Translations under genes and position numbers: made by a program | Assembly: GCA_964425215.1 (NCBI GenBank) | Contig: CAYRLW010000005.1 | Coordinates: forward strand, 49,163 to 113,162 | Direction: 5' to 3' | Source: CAYRLW01 sp964425215 | GTDB taxonomy: Bacteria > Spirochaetota > Spirochaetia > Treponematales > Breznakiellaceae | DNA length: 64,000 nucleotides | Shown: piece by piece, positions 48,355 to 56,713 of the stretch | How positions within the stretch are numbered: the first letter of the stretch is position 1 | How the letters are laid out: each line of letters starts with the position of its first letter | Notes under the pieces: model-generated | Told to the model about the DNA's origin: nothing | The model's input: the letters and a program-made list of their open reading frames with translations, nothing else | Databases searched by the model: none

Positions 48355-49600
48355 ATAGGATCGAATCTCGATCCGCCAGGGTTACTTCCAGGGTAATAGT
48401 TTTACCGCTCCGGTTTATTTCCACGGGAACCCTATCTCCCCCCTTGTTATCCTCCAGGGCCGAATACAGATCCGCTAAACGGTTGATCTTTACGCCGTCT
48501 ACCTTGGTAATAATATCTCCCCCCAGGTAGATCACGTCGGCTCCGTACCGTACCGGTTCCGTCCCCTGGCGTATACCCGCCTGTTCGGCTAATCCGTTCC
48601 GTTTGGTGCGGGAAACCAAGAGACCGCTGGAAACGGGCAGTTTGGCGTAATTAACCAGGGCGGGGAACAGCTGAACCATGGTCGCGTCGATCCACCCCCG
48701 TCGAACCTTCCCGTACTGGATGAGCTCCGCTACCACCCGTTTGGCCGTGTTTACCGGGATCGCGAATCCAATGCCCACGGAACCGCCGGAGGGGGAATAG
48801 ATCATCGTGTTAATTCCGATCATCCGGCCCTGGGAATCCAAAAGGGGCCCCCCCGAATTGCCCGGGTTGATGGATGCGTCGGTCTGGATCATATCCTTAA
48901 TAATGTTTTGATTAGACGTCTGAATGGGCCTTCCCAGGCCCGAAACGATACCCCGAGTAAGGGTTCGTTCCAGAGCAAAGGGGTTTCCGATGGCTAGCAC
49001 CTTCTGTCCCACCTTCAGGTTGCTCGAATCCCCAAAGGGGACGGTTTTCAACTGCATTCCCTTGGGTGGATTGAATTTAAGGACCGCGATATCGTTTTCC
49101 GGGTCCGTTCCCACCAGGGTACCCTCGTACTGGCTCCCGTCGGCGAGGTTGATAAACACCTTGTAGGCCTTATCGATAACGTGGTTGTTCGTAAGCACGT
49201 AGCCCCGGGTATCGATGATGGACCCGGACCCGGAACCCCCTTCCTGGGGAACCGGTTCGAGGAACCAGTTGATACCCACGGTTTCGGTGGTGATATTTAC
49301 GACCGCCTCGTTCAGGCGTTCGTACACGCTTATATTTTCTTTTTCGTCCTCCGAATAGGGGGTCAAGTCGGAGGTCTTTACCAGGTCGGCGTTTTCAGGG
49401 GATTGCCGCAGGTGTAGGGCTTCAAAAGCGTCCTGGGTTCTGGAGCTTTCCGAAGAAACCGTAACAGCGGAGTTTTGGTCCCCTGCTTTTTTTTGCCCAG
49501 GGAAGCCATACAGAACCGACACCCCCACGATCGCGGAGGATACTACAAGGGCGCTGAGAAGGGAAAACAAAAGTACCTGTCCACGGCTATATAGTTTCAT
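48344..49600 (-). CDS. htrA: HtrA/DegP-type periplasmic serine protease
   Basis: The 418-residue protein has an N-terminal membrane anchor or uncleaved signal (LLFSLLSALVVSSAIVGVSVLYGF). The trypsin-like domain has His in YVLTNNHVIDK, Asp in DPENDIAVLKF and Ser in NPGNSGGPLLDSQ. One PDZ domain follows (LLVSRTKRNGLAEQAGIRQG..GADVIYLGGDIITKVDGVKINRL). It degrades or chaperones misfolded envelope proteins. It is the second HtrA-like protease in the window (see 10687) and has no long helical N-terminal region. The start at 49600 is preceded by AGGGAGA; a frame open to 49750 would cross its promoter. Confidence 0.92.
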   Translation of the reverse strand: MKLYSRGQVLLFSLLSALVVSSAIVGVSVLYGFPGQKKAGDQNSAVTVSSESSRTQDAFEALHLRQSPENADLVKTSDLTPYSEDEKENISVYERLNEAVVNITTETVGINWFLEPVPQEGGSGSGSIIDTRGYVLTNNHVIDKAYKVFINLADGSQYEGTLVGTDPENDIAVLKFNPPKGMQLKTVPFGDSSNLKVGQKVLAIGNPFALERTLTRGIVSGLGRPIQTSNQNIIKDMIQTDASINPGNSGGPLLDSQGRMIGINTMIYSPSGGSVGIGFAIPVNTAKRVVAELIQYGKVRRGWIDATMVQLFPALVNYAKLPVSSGLLVSRTKRNGLAEQAGIRQGTEPVRYGADVIYLGGDIITKVDGVKINRLADLYSALEDNKGGDRVPVEINRSGKTITLEVTLADRDSILSNQ

Positions 49601-49616
49601 AACAGTCTCCCTGGTA

Positions 49617-49646
49617 AATATATCAAAATAGAGAATCCGTGTCCAA
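49617..49646 (-). promoter_or_regulatory. Promoter of htrA
   Basis: Minus strand: TTGGAC (49646-49641), 18-bp spacer, TATATT (49622-49617). The leader is predicted to be only about 10 nt and to contain most of the ribosome-binding site. Confidence 0.6.
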
Positions 49647-49734
49647 TAAAAGACCCCCTGGAAGGTACCGTGAAAAATTGTAAAGATTAAATTCCGTAAA
49701 TAGTTCGTTGATGTGGAGTTTTTAGAGAAAAATA

Positions 49735-49763
49735 TAGACAAAATGAACAATCGATGTCATAAT
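49735..49763 (+). promoter_or_regulatory. Promoter of the 7TM histidine kinase, predicting a leaderless mRNA
   Basis: TAGACA (49735-49740), 17-bp spacer, CATAAT (49758-49763). The ATG at 49773 lies 9 nt after the -10 box, with no Shine-Dalgarno. It is divergent from htrA. Confidence 0.6.
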
Positions 49764-49772
49764 GATTCCACA

Positions 49773-51443
49773 ATGGTCTATACCCCCTATATATGGCCCC
49801 TGGTAATCGCCGCGTTCCTCTGCGCCAAAATAGCCCTCTACGTTCGTAGGTACCCCGATTCTCCCGCGGCGCTTCCTTTTATGTGGATGATGTGGCTAGG
49901 GGTGGGCTGGACGCTTATATACGCCCTTTCTATTATGACCGTATGGTACGTCCCCCGGCTTTTACTTTCCATGCTCATGTACGTTCCCACCCGCCTATTA
50001 ACCCCGGCTATTTTTGTTTTAGCCGTGGAATACACGGGCCACGATCGTTGGCTCAGTTGTAAAACCTGGATTTTGTTGCTGACTATCCCCCTCGTATCCA
50101 TCGTCGCGTCCCTTACAAGTCCCTGGCACCGCCTGTTCCGCTATGATTTTACCTTAGACAACACGGGGGTCTTCTCGGTTCTTCATTATCAAGGGGGGAT
50201 TCTCTACGCCATAAGCAGTATATATAACCTTTTTTTGGTGCTCGCCGCCCTTGTTCTCTTTTTAATATCCCTGGTGGATCGGGCTCTTAATCGTAAGACC
50301 ACCCTCCTGCTTTTTATAGGAATCCTCATCCCCATTACCGTGGATACCCTTTTTAACTTTAAGATTACCCCCATCAAGGGGTACAGTTTCGCACCCAGTA
50401 CCATCGTATTCACCGGTCTGGCGTATCTGATCGCATTGATGAAGTACCGGCTCTTTTCGTTCGCCCCCATCGCCCGTTCTACGGTTTTTGACAATATTTC
50501 CGATATCGCGGTGGTCTTTGACACCCACGGCAGGATCATCGATTATAACAATTCCGCCCAAACCTATTTGAACCTGGTACCCGAAAACAGTATTGGTCAG
50601 GATGTGACAGCCCTGCCGTCGGAATGGAAGGATGTTTTTAAGGATCATTTTCAACTATCCGGAGGGCGAAAAGAGATATCCGTTAATCTTTCTGAACAGA
50701 AGAAAACCTACGATCTTTCAGTTTCACCTATTAAATCGTACCGGGGAATTCGGTTGGGATTTTTATTCCTTCTCCATGATATAACCGAATTACGGGCCTC
50801 GGAGGAACGGATAAAGGAATTATTAGAGGAAAAGGAATTACTGTTACGGGAAGTTCACCACCGGATTAAGAATAATATGAGCGTGATCTCCAGCCTCCTT
50901 TCTTTGCAATCGGAAACCCTATCCGATGAAAAGGCCCGAACCGCCCTTTTGGAAGCCCGAAGTAGGCTTAACAGTATGATGGTCCTCTACGATAAGCTGT
51001 ACCGTTCCGATGGGATAGGGGCTCTGTCGGCTTCCGAGTATCTTTCCCCATTGATAGACAAAATTGTGGGGACCCAGGAAATGACCTTCCCCGTGGAAAT
51101 TAAAAAGGATATGGAACCCGTGGTCCTGGGAGCTCGGGTCCTGTTTTCCCTGGGGATCATGGTCAACGAATTGATCGTCAACGCCATAAAACACGCTTTT
51201 CCCGGGGGGCATCGGGGAACCATCACGGTGGGAGTAAAGAACCTGGATAAACGGGTCCGAGTGTGGGTCGAAGACGACGGGGGAAATTTTCCCCAAAATG
51301 GGGACCCCAGCGTAACTAAGGGGTTCGGCTTACAGGTGGTTCGTCTTATGGCTCAACAACTTTCCGCGGATTTTTCCGTTCAAACGGGTCAACAAACCCG
51401 GTTTACCATAGAGTTTAACCGAGAACCCGCAGGGACCCCGTAG
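49773..51443 (+). CDS. Membrane histidine kinase with 7TM-type N-terminus, PAS and HisKA_2
   Basis: The 556-residue protein has about seven hydrophobic segments in residues 1-220 (IWPLVIAAFLCAKIALYV, FMWMMWLGVGWTLIYAL, LLTIPLVSIVASLTSP, LFLVLAALVLFLISLV), like the 'N-terminal 7TM region of histidine kinase'. A PAS domain follows (about 230-350: VFDNISDIAVVFDTHGRIIDYNN, HDITELR). HisKA_2 with His in EVHHRIKNNMSVISSLL and an HATPase (VNELIVNAIKHAFPGGHRGTITV, GFGLQVVRLMAQQL) complete it. The kinase subfamily is the one linked to light- or stress-sensing kinases. No cognate regulator is adjacent. ATG 49773 fits the promoter; an in-frame ATG 49713 does not. Confidence 0.85.
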   Translation: MVYTPYIWPLVIAAFLCAKIALYVRRYPDSPAALPFMWMMWLGVGWTLIYALSIMTVWYVPRLLLSMLMYVPTRLLTPAIFVLAVEYTGHDRWLSCKTWILLLTIPLVSIVASLTSPWHRLFRYDFTLDNTGVFSVLHYQGGILYAISSIYNLFLVLAALVLFLISLVDRALNRKTTLLLFIGILIPITVDTLFNFKITPIKGYSFAPSTIVFTGLAYLIALMKYRLFSFAPIARSTVFDNISDIAVVFDTHGRIIDYNNSAQTYLNLVPENSIGQDVTALPSEWKDVFKDHFQLSGGRKEISVNLSEQKKTYDLSVSPIKSYRGIRLGFLFLLHDITELRASEERIKELLEEKELLLREVHHRIKNNMSVISSLLSLQSETLSDEKARTALLEARSRLNSMMVLYDKLYRSDGIGALSASEYLSPLIDKIVGTQEMTFPVEIKKDMEPVVLGARVLFSLGIMVNELIVNAIKHAFPGGHRGTITVGVKNLDKRVRVWVEDDGGNFPQNGDPSVTKGFGLQVVRLMAQQLSADFSVQTGQQTRFTIEFNREPAGTP

Positions 51444-51514
51444 ATCTAGGCAACCGAAGCTCCTTTAAACTTCCATGGTATGCAAAACCGCTGTTTACTC
51501 TCATTTTTGGCCTA

Positions 51515-51543
51515 TTGCGGTTCTTATCCGTTCTGGGTATGCT
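51515..51543 (+). promoter_or_regulatory. Promoter of the FKBP lipoprotein gene
   Basis: TTGCGG (51515-51520), 17-bp spacer, TATGCT (51538-51543), about 65 bp before the ATG at 51611. Confidence 0.65.
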
Positions 51544-51610
51544 AGGGTTTCCCTTTCGAGGGGGCCGAATTATATAAATCGGCTATTTTGTAACTCTGGA
51601 ATGGAATAGT

Positions 51611-52378
51611 ATGAAGAAAATCATTCTCTCTATTTTTATGGCTTCGGTAGTTCTTTTTGCCTGTAGCACTAAAGGAAACTCGGATTCCAAAACCAAAGAC
51701 GGTTCCGCGGGAGCCCAAACGGCCGCTCCGAGCGCGGAAACCCAAGCCCCATCCAAAGCGGACACCAGTTACGCTTTTGGGTTGGCCATTGGAACTAGCA
51801 TCAAAGAAACGGGTGTGGAAGTGGATTATAACGCCTTTATGAACGGTTTAAAAGACGTTATGGAAAATAAAAAAACCAAAATGACCAACGACGAGGCTAC
51901 CGCGAAGATACAAGCGGCCATGACCGTGGCGATGGCGAAAAAAAGCGAGAAAAATAAGGCCGATGAAGCGAAATTTCTGGCGGAAAACGGTAAAAAACCC
52001 GGGGTCAAAACCACCTCCAGCGGTCTTCAATACGAGGTGATCTCCGAAGGCACGGGAAAGAAACCGGCTCCTACGGACACGGTAAAGGTCAACTACGTGG
52101 GGACCCTAACCAACGGTACCACCTTTGACAGCTCAATCCAAAGGGGAGAGCCGGCGGTATTCCAGCTTGACCAGGTAATCCCCGGTTGGACCGAAGGGAT
52201 CCAGTTGATGACCGTGGGAAGCAAGTATAAGTTCTATATTCCCTCGACCCTAGCCTACGGTGAAAACGGGGCGGGAAACGTAATCCCCCCCTATTCCACC
52301 CTCATTTTTGAAGTAGATCTGCTAAATATTGAACCGCCGGCGGCTACCCAAAGCGCGGCTTCAGATACAAAGAAGTAG
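51611..52378 (+). CDS. FKBP-type peptidyl-prolyl isomerase, lipoprotein (FkpA/Mip-like)
   Basis: The 255-residue protein has lipobox LFAC (about residues 15-18), a low-complexity Ala/Thr/Ser/Pro linker and an FkpA/Mip-type helical dimerisation region (about 52-125, SYAFGLAIGTSIKETGVEVDYNAF). The FKBP catalytic domain (about 135-245) has SGLQYEVISEGTGKKPAPTDTVKVNYVGTLTNGTTFDSS, QVIPGWTEGIQLM, and IPSTLAYGENGAGNVIPPYSTLIFEVDLL. It assists proline isomerisation in folding envelope proteins. The C-terminus is Ala/Thr/Ser-rich. It has its own promoter. Confidence 0.92.
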   Translation: MKKIILSIFMASVVLFACSTKGNSDSKTKDGSAGAQTAAPSAETQAPSKADTSYAFGLAIGTSIKETGVEVDYNAFMNGLKDVMENKKTKMTNDEATAKIQAAMTVAMAKKSEKNKADEAKFLAENGKKPGVKTTSSGLQYEVISEGTGKKPAPTDTVKVNYVGTLTNGTTFDSSIQRGEPAVFQLDQVIPGWTEGIQLMTVGSKYKFYIPSTLAYGENGAGNVIPPYSTLIFEVDLLNIEPPAATQSAASDTKK

Positions 52379-52410
52379 AAAGACCTCTCGCGGTATTTTG
52401 GAAATAGGTA

Positions 52411-52451
52411 AGGTAGCTCATTCAAAACTCTCTGAGTTTTGAATGAGCCTC
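52411..52451. repeat. Hairpin repeat left of the HEPN-MNT module
   Basis: AGGTAG then a 14-bp stem CTCATTCAAAACTC with loop TCT and its complement (52417-52447), then CCTC. It is related to the right hairpin of repeat A (with CATT for CTTT). The 31-bp palindrome is identical to the one at 53140-53170. It may also serve as a terminator between FKBP and HEPN genes. Confidence 0.85.
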
Positions 52452-52453
52452 AA

Positions 52454-52795
52454 TTATATGAATTTTTTATCTTTTAGCTGTTTTAAAAGCTCTGGAATTG
52501 ACTTTGTTGCTATCAACCAAATTCGATCTGTTAATATTTCACCATAATCATGAACAATTTTATTTCTCAAACCTATGATTTTTGACCAAGGTATATCATT
52601 ATTATTTTCAATTACTTCCTTGGAAACATGATTTGCGGCTTCACCAATAATCTCAATTAATCTTTCAACCGCTAATCTTTTAAGGCGATTCTGTTGAAAA
52701 CTTGAATGATTCTCATCAAAAGTAATATCGATTATTTCTTGAGAATAATTGATCATATCGAAAATATAACTCTTATCTCGTTCACTAAGCGACAT
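52454..52795 (-). CDS. HEPN-domain (DUF86) toxin of a HEPN-MNT module
   Basis: The 113-residue protein has the HEPN DUF86 pattern: SYIFDMINYSQEIIDITF, RLAVERLIEIIGEAANHVSKEV and the catalytic Rx4HxY motif RNKIVHDY (R77, H82, Y84). This motif defines HEPN ribonucleases that are toxins paired with MNT nucleotidyltransferases. The DNA is strongly AT-rich compared with neighbours, which suggests recent acquisition. The start overlaps the antitoxin's 3' end by 11 bp, so the antitoxin gene is promoter-proximal. A typical AT-rich accessory pair. Confidence 0.88.
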   Translation of the reverse strand: MSLSERDKSYIFDMINYSQEIIDITFDENHSSFQQNRLKRLAVERLIEIIGEAANHVSKEVIENNNDIPWSKIIGLRNKIVHDYGEILTDRIWLIATKSIPELLKQLKDKKFI

Positions 52796-53108
52796 AAAGC
52801 GGTACCTTATTTTTAAGAATAGAACTTTTCCTATAGGGATTTTTTAATCCTGCTGGTTCAACAATATCGATTTTACGTTTGGTTAATTTCTCAAAATATT
52901 CTTGAATATCAATGATATCAAATAAGGAAATTGATTCGGAATTCATAAATTCAATTAATAAATCTATATCGCTATTTTGTTTAAAATCATCTCTAATAGA
53001 GGAACCAAATATTGATATTTCTTTTATGCTGTATTTTTTTACTATGAAGGTAATATCGGTTTCATTGAGATCAATACCATTTTTCCGTAGCTTTTCATAC
53101 ACATTCAT
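52785..53108 (-). CDS. MNT-domain nucleotidyltransferase antitoxin
   Basis: This is a minimal nucleotidyltransferase of 107 residues with GS-x10-DxD: GSSIRDDFKQNSDID (G35, S36, D47, D49), and a C-terminal IDIVEPAG. In HEPN-MNT systems the MNT protein neutralises HEPN by AMPylation of its tyrosine, here presumably Tyr84 of HEPN. The ATG at 53108 is chosen because TTGAGGATT forms the ribosome-binding site; a longer TTG start at 53120 lies inside it. It is AT-rich like its partner, and both lie between two identical 31-bp hairpins. Confidence 0.88.
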   Translation of the reverse strand: MNVYEKLRKNGIDLNETDITFIVKKYSIKEISIFGSSIRDDFKQNSDIDLLIEFMNSESISLFDIIDIQEYFEKLTKRKIDIVEPAGLKNPYRKSSILKNKVPLYVA

Positions 53109-53133
53109 AGTAATCCTCAATTGACTATATCAT

Positions 53134-53175
53134 AGGTAACTCATTCAAAACTCTCTGAGTTTTGAATGAGCTACC
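53134..53175. repeat. Hairpin repeat right of the HEPN-MNT module
   Basis: The same 31-bp palindrome as at 52417-52447 (CTCATTCAAAACTC, loop TCT, complement) at 53140-53170, flanked by AGGTAA and CTACC. It lies between the MNT start and the end of the NDPK gene. Confidence 0.85.
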
Positions 53176-53189
53176 GGGTATACAAAAAT

Positions 53190-54377
53190 CTACGCTTTTA
53201 CGCTCAGGTAGGCTTTAATAATTTCCGCGCAGGAGTTGTGTTCTATTTTCACTACACCCATCTCCCGAACGGCGTTTTCCGGGGAATCGGACGCGTGGGC
53301 CGTATTGACCATCACGTTGCTTCCAAACTCTCGCCGTACGGTCCCACCGGGGGCCTTGAGGGGATCCGTGGGACCCAGGACATCCCGTATTTTATTGACC
53401 GCGTTCTCTCCTTCGTAGATCATGATCATACATTTAACCGTTCCCGGGTTGTGCATCTCCTCCACGGGGCATTGGTCGGGCCGAATCCCGGACATGAACT
53501 CCACGATCTGCTCGAACTGATCCACCGCGTATTCCATACCGAAACTATCGATAAGAGCCCTTTCCGTCGCTTCGCTCAGTTTAATTTTGAACTCGGCCTC
53601 TAAAATTTCTTTGGCCTTCCGTCCAAAAATGGGTCCTAACTTTGATTTAAGGGCGTCCTTAACGGGGCCGTAAAATTCCAACGCTTCGGCTATGGAAATT
53701 CGATGCACCTTGACGCCGATAATCCGTAGGCCCGTGCGGGAGAACATATCGATAATGGTTCCTGGCCGGGAAGAAGCGTACTTCCAGTTGTCCGGCTTTA
53801 TAATAACCAGGGTCCGTTGGATTTTTTCGGGTGTAGGGTAGGTCATATTTTCTACCAAGTTCGGCTGACCCGGCAAAAATTGGGCGAATAGTTGTAGGTT
53901 TTCATCCGCCGCCTCTTGACTGCGGGGGGTTAGGACCGCAGGCTCAAAATAGCTTACCTTTGCGGGGTCCTGGGGATCGTAAATTAGATCCGCGTAGGTA
54001 TCCCGGATAGTCTCGCCGGTGATCGATTCGACGCTTCTGTTCTCCGCATAGAGGGCTCCGCAGATATCCGATAGTTTTCTGCAGGGATCGGTTCCCCGGA
54101 ACAGTAAAAGCAGAGATCGATGCCGTCGACCTCCCGAGGGGGCCATATTGCGCTCCACGTACTGGGCTAATAATTCCGAAGCCTTGGGGTTGGCGGGATC
54201 TTTTTGACTGCGGATAAGACCCGCGTACCGTTTTACGAAGTCCTCATCCGGGGCGATCATCTGGGCCCCCACCAATTCCAGATCCAACCGGGAAAGTAGT
54301 CGGGCGATTACACCGCCGGTACGGCTTTTAGCCACCGTATAGGGGGTTACGAGCACGTACGAAAGGGTTTGTTCCAT
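53190..54377 (-). CDS. Tandem-domain nucleoside diphosphate kinase-like protein
   Basis: The 395-residue protein has two NDPK folds. The C-terminal domain (about 185-395) shows QRTLVIIKPDNW at its start, GTIIDMFSRTGLRIIGVKVHRI, GGTVRREFGSNVMVNTAHASDSPENAVRE with catalytic His361, and ends near IKAYLSVKA. The N-terminal domain (1-160) repeats this plan (SYVLVTPYTVAKSRTGGVIARLLSRLDLELVGAQMIAP) but has SYFEPAVLTPRS where the active-site His-Ala-Ser-Asp should be, so it looks catalytically inactive. NDPKs exchange gamma-phosphates between NTPs. Standard bacterial Ndk has one domain of about 140 residues. Ribosome-binding site AAGGAG. Confidence 0.85.
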   Translation of the reverse strand: MEQTLSYVLVTPYTVAKSRTGGVIARLLSRLDLELVGAQMIAPDEDFVKRYAGLIRSQKDPANPKASELLAQYVERNMAPSGGRRHRSLLLLFRGTDPCRKLSDICGALYAENRSVESITGETIRDTYADLIYDPQDPAKVSYFEPAVLTPRSQEAADENLQLFAQFLPGQPNLVENMTYPTPEKIQRTLVIIKPDNWKYASSRPGTIIDMFSRTGLRIIGVKVHRISIAEALEFYGPVKDALKSKLGPIFGRKAKEILEAEFKIKLSEATERALIDSFGMEYAVDQFEQIVEFMSGIRPDQCPVEEMHNPGTVKCMIMIYEGENAVNKIRDVLGPTDPLKAPGGTVRREFGSNVMVNTAHASDSPENAVREMGVVKIEHNSCAEIIKAYLSVKA

Positions 54378-54494
54378 GTTACTATATAACTCCTTGTATA
54401 CCCCATGATAGCTACAAAAGCTCCTATTTGTCTATGAAGGAAAACGTTATAAACGAGAGACCCTTTTAAAAGTAGGAGCGACTGTCGGGAAAGC

Positions 54495-54517
54495 CGTAAA
54501 AGTAATGGACTTTTACG
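54495..54517. repeat. Diverged solo hairpin related to family A
   Basis: CGTAAAAGT, loop AATGG, ACTTTTACG, followed by GAGAACCTC. It lies in the 206-bp spacer between the NDPK gene and livJ; the end motif is changed and the core is absent. Confidence 0.5.
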
Positions 54518-54583
54518 AGAACCTCATTTATTATAAGACTTCAGCTTCTTAATATAGATACGGAAGCACTAGGAGGAACAGTG

Positions 54584-55735
54584 ATGAAAAGGATCGGTTC
54601 TCTCGTCGCCGCCACGGTCGCGGCGGTCGTCTTGGCCAGCTGTGGTGGCGGCGCGGCCAAATCGAACACGGTAAAAATTGGCGTGTTTGAGCCCCTGACC
54701 GGGGCTAACGGCGCTGGCGGCGCCGATGAGGCGGAGGGCGTAAAACTGGCGAACGCCCTGTACCCCACGGTAACCGTGGGCGGCAAAACGTACAACATTG
54801 AGCTGGTGGTGGCGGATAACAAATCCGACAAGGTCGAAGCGGCTAACGCGGCGACCATGCTGGCCCAGCAGGCCAAGGTGAACGCGGTGGTGGGCAGTTG
54901 GGGATCTTCCCTTTCCATGTCCGGCGGACCCATTTTCGCGGAAGCGAAGATTCCCGCGGTGGGAGCCTCGTGTACCAATCCCAACGTAACCAAGGGAAAC
55001 GAGTACTATTTCCGCGTCTGCTTCCTGGACCCCTTCCAAGGCCAGGTTATGGCTACCTACGCGTTTAAAAACGTGGGGGCCAAAAAAGCGGCCATTGTAC
55101 GGGAGGTTTCCAACGACTATTCCGTGGGTCTGGCAAAATTCTTCGTGGACAGCTTTGTTAAGCTTACCGGGGATCCCAACGCGATCGTCGCCCAAGCGGA
55201 CTATAACACCGGGGACCAGGATTTTAACGCCCAGCTAACCAACATTATGAAAGCCAAACCGGACGTTATTTTTGCCCCCGGAAACTTTACCGAAAGCGCT
55301 CTGTTGATCAAACAGGCCCGGCAGTTGGGCATCAAGACCCCCTTCTTGGGCGGAGATACCTGGGATGAACAGGCTTTCCTGGACGTGGGGGGCAAGGAAG
55401 TGGAAGGGGCAACCTTCTCTACCTTCTTCGCCAACGACGTCCCCATCAACGGAACCAGCGCGGTTTTCTTAAAAGAATTCCGGGCTAAGTATAACAAGGA
55501 ACCCGCTGCGGTAGCCGCCCTGGGTTTCGACGCGTACCTAGTAATCCTGGATTCGATTAAACGGGCCAACTCGGTGGATCCGGTGAAGATCCGGGACGAG
55601 ATAGCTAAAACCACGAACTTCGAGGGCGCCGCTGGGTCCATCACCATCGACGCGGATCGGAACGCGGAAAAAGACGCGGTTATTAAGATCGTTAAGGACG
55701 GTAAGTTCCAGTATCTGACCACCGTTCGTCCTTAA
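54584..55735 (+). CDS. livJ: Liv-type ABC transporter substrate-binding lipoprotein
   Basis: The 383-residue protein has a lipoprotein signal (VAATVAAVVLASC) and the type I periplasmic-binding fold of branched-chain amino acid receptors: VKIGVFEPLTGANGAGG, NAVVGSWGSSLSMSGGPIFAEAKIPAVGAS, YFRVCFLDPFQGQVMATYAF and DVIFAPGNFTESALLIKQARQLGIKTPFLGGDTW. The ligand may be leucine-type amino acids, but the operon context (proABC) also allows other amino acids. Ribosome-binding site AGGAGG; ATG 54584 is chosen over an overlapping GTG 54581. An attenuator-like terminator follows. Confidence 0.92.
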   Translation: MKRIGSLVAATVAAVVLASCGGGAAKSNTVKIGVFEPLTGANGAGGADEAEGVKLANALYPTVTVGGKTYNIELVVADNKSDKVEAANAATMLAQQAKVNAVVGSWGSSLSMSGGPIFAEAKIPAVGASCTNPNVTKGNEYYFRVCFLDPFQGQVMATYAFKNVGAKKAAIVREVSNDYSVGLAKFFVDSFVKLTGDPNAIVAQADYNTGDQDFNAQLTNIMKAKPDVIFAPGNFTESALLIKQARQLGIKTPFLGGDTWDEQAFLDVGGKEVEGATFSTFFANDVPINGTSAVFLKEFRAKYNKEPAAVAALGFDAYLVILDSIKRANSVDPVKIRDEIAKTTNFEGAAGSITIDADRNAEKDAVIKIVKDGKFQYLTTVRP

Positions 55736-55765
55736 GTAACCCCGTAACCGAGTAATCATAAACAA

Positions 55766-55805
55766 GTCCGGCGCTGAGAGTTAGATCCCCGCGCCGGACC
55801 TTTTT
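55766..55805 (+). terminator. Terminator/attenuator between livJ and livH
   Basis: GTCCGGCGC (55766-55774) pairs with GCGCCGGAC (55791-55799), followed by CTTTTT. It probably lets livJ be expressed at higher levels than the downstream genes. Confidence 0.8.
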
Positions 55806-55819
55806 AATAAGAAGGAACC

Positions 55820-56713
55820 ATGGACCCACGAATATTTTTCCAACACGTCGCGAACGCCCTTTCGTTAGGTAGTTTGTACGCCCTTATCGCCATCGGTTAT
55901 TCCATGGTGTACGGAATCCTCCGGCTTATCAACTTTGCCCACGGCGATATTTTTATGTTGGGCGCCTATTTTGCCTTTTATTTGGTAAGCTCCGCTATTA
56001 TGCCCTGGTGGGTAGCCTTTATCGTGGCTATCGCCCTTACCTGCGCTTTCGGTATTGGTTTGGAACGGGTAGCCTATCGGCCCCTCCGGAATTCTCCAAG
56101 AATTTCTATTATGATCAGCGCCATCGGCGCGTCGTTTCTTATCGAAAACCTAGCCATCGTTCTGTTTGACGCCCGGCCGAAGGCTTTTAATGTTCCCGAT
56201 CTGTTTTCTACCGTTGTAAAATTTGGTAAGGTCCAGATCGTCAGCGTTAGTTTTTACATTCCCGTTATCACGTTTATCGTTTTGGGAATCCTGCTTTTTA
56301 TCGTCAATCGAACAAAAACCGGTATGGCCATGCGGGCGGTCTCTACGGACCAAGACGCGGCCAAGCTCATGGCGATCGATGTAAACCGGACCGTTTCCAT
56401 TACCTTTGGAATCGGGTCCACCCTGGCCGCCATCGGGGGAATTATGTGGTCCCTCAAGTACCCCCAACTGCTACCCCTTATGGGAATTATGCCGGGGCTC
56501 AAGTGCTTTATCGCCGCGGTAATCGGGGGTATTGGTTCCATCGGCGGGGCCGTCCTTGGAGGCTTCCTTTTGGGAATTATAGAGATTATGACCGTGGCGT
56601 TTTTGCCCGATTTAACGGGGTACCGGGACGCCTTTGCGTTTATTCTGCTCATTATCGTGCTGTTGGTAAAGCCCACGGGCCTTTTGGGTAAGAATCAGGG
56701 GGAAAAGGTATGA
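55820..56713 (+). CDS. livH: Liv-type ABC transporter permease LivH
   Basis: The 297-residue protein has about eight membrane segments. Hallmarks are SLGSLYALIAIGYSMVYGILRLINFAHGDIFMLGAYFAFYL at the N-terminus, TGMAMRAVSTDQDAAKLMAIDVNRTVSITFGIGSTLAAIGGIMW (EAA loop) and PGLKCFIAAVIGGIGSIGGAVLGGFLLG. It overlaps livM by 4 bp. Confidence 0.94.
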   Translation: MDPRIFFQHVANALSLGSLYALIAIGYSMVYGILRLINFAHGDIFMLGAYFAFYLVSSAIMPWWVAFIVAIALTCAFGIGLERVAYRPLRNSPRISIMISAIGASFLIENLAIVLFDARPKAFNVPDLFSTVVKFGKVQIVSVSFYIPVITFIVLGILLFIVNRTKTGMAMRAVSTDQDAAKLMAIDVNRTVSITFGIGSTLAAIGGIMWSLKYPQLLPLMGIMPGLKCFIAAVIGGIGSIGGAVLGGFLLGIIEIMTVAFLPDLTGYRDAFAFILLIIVLLVKPTGLLGKNQGEKV

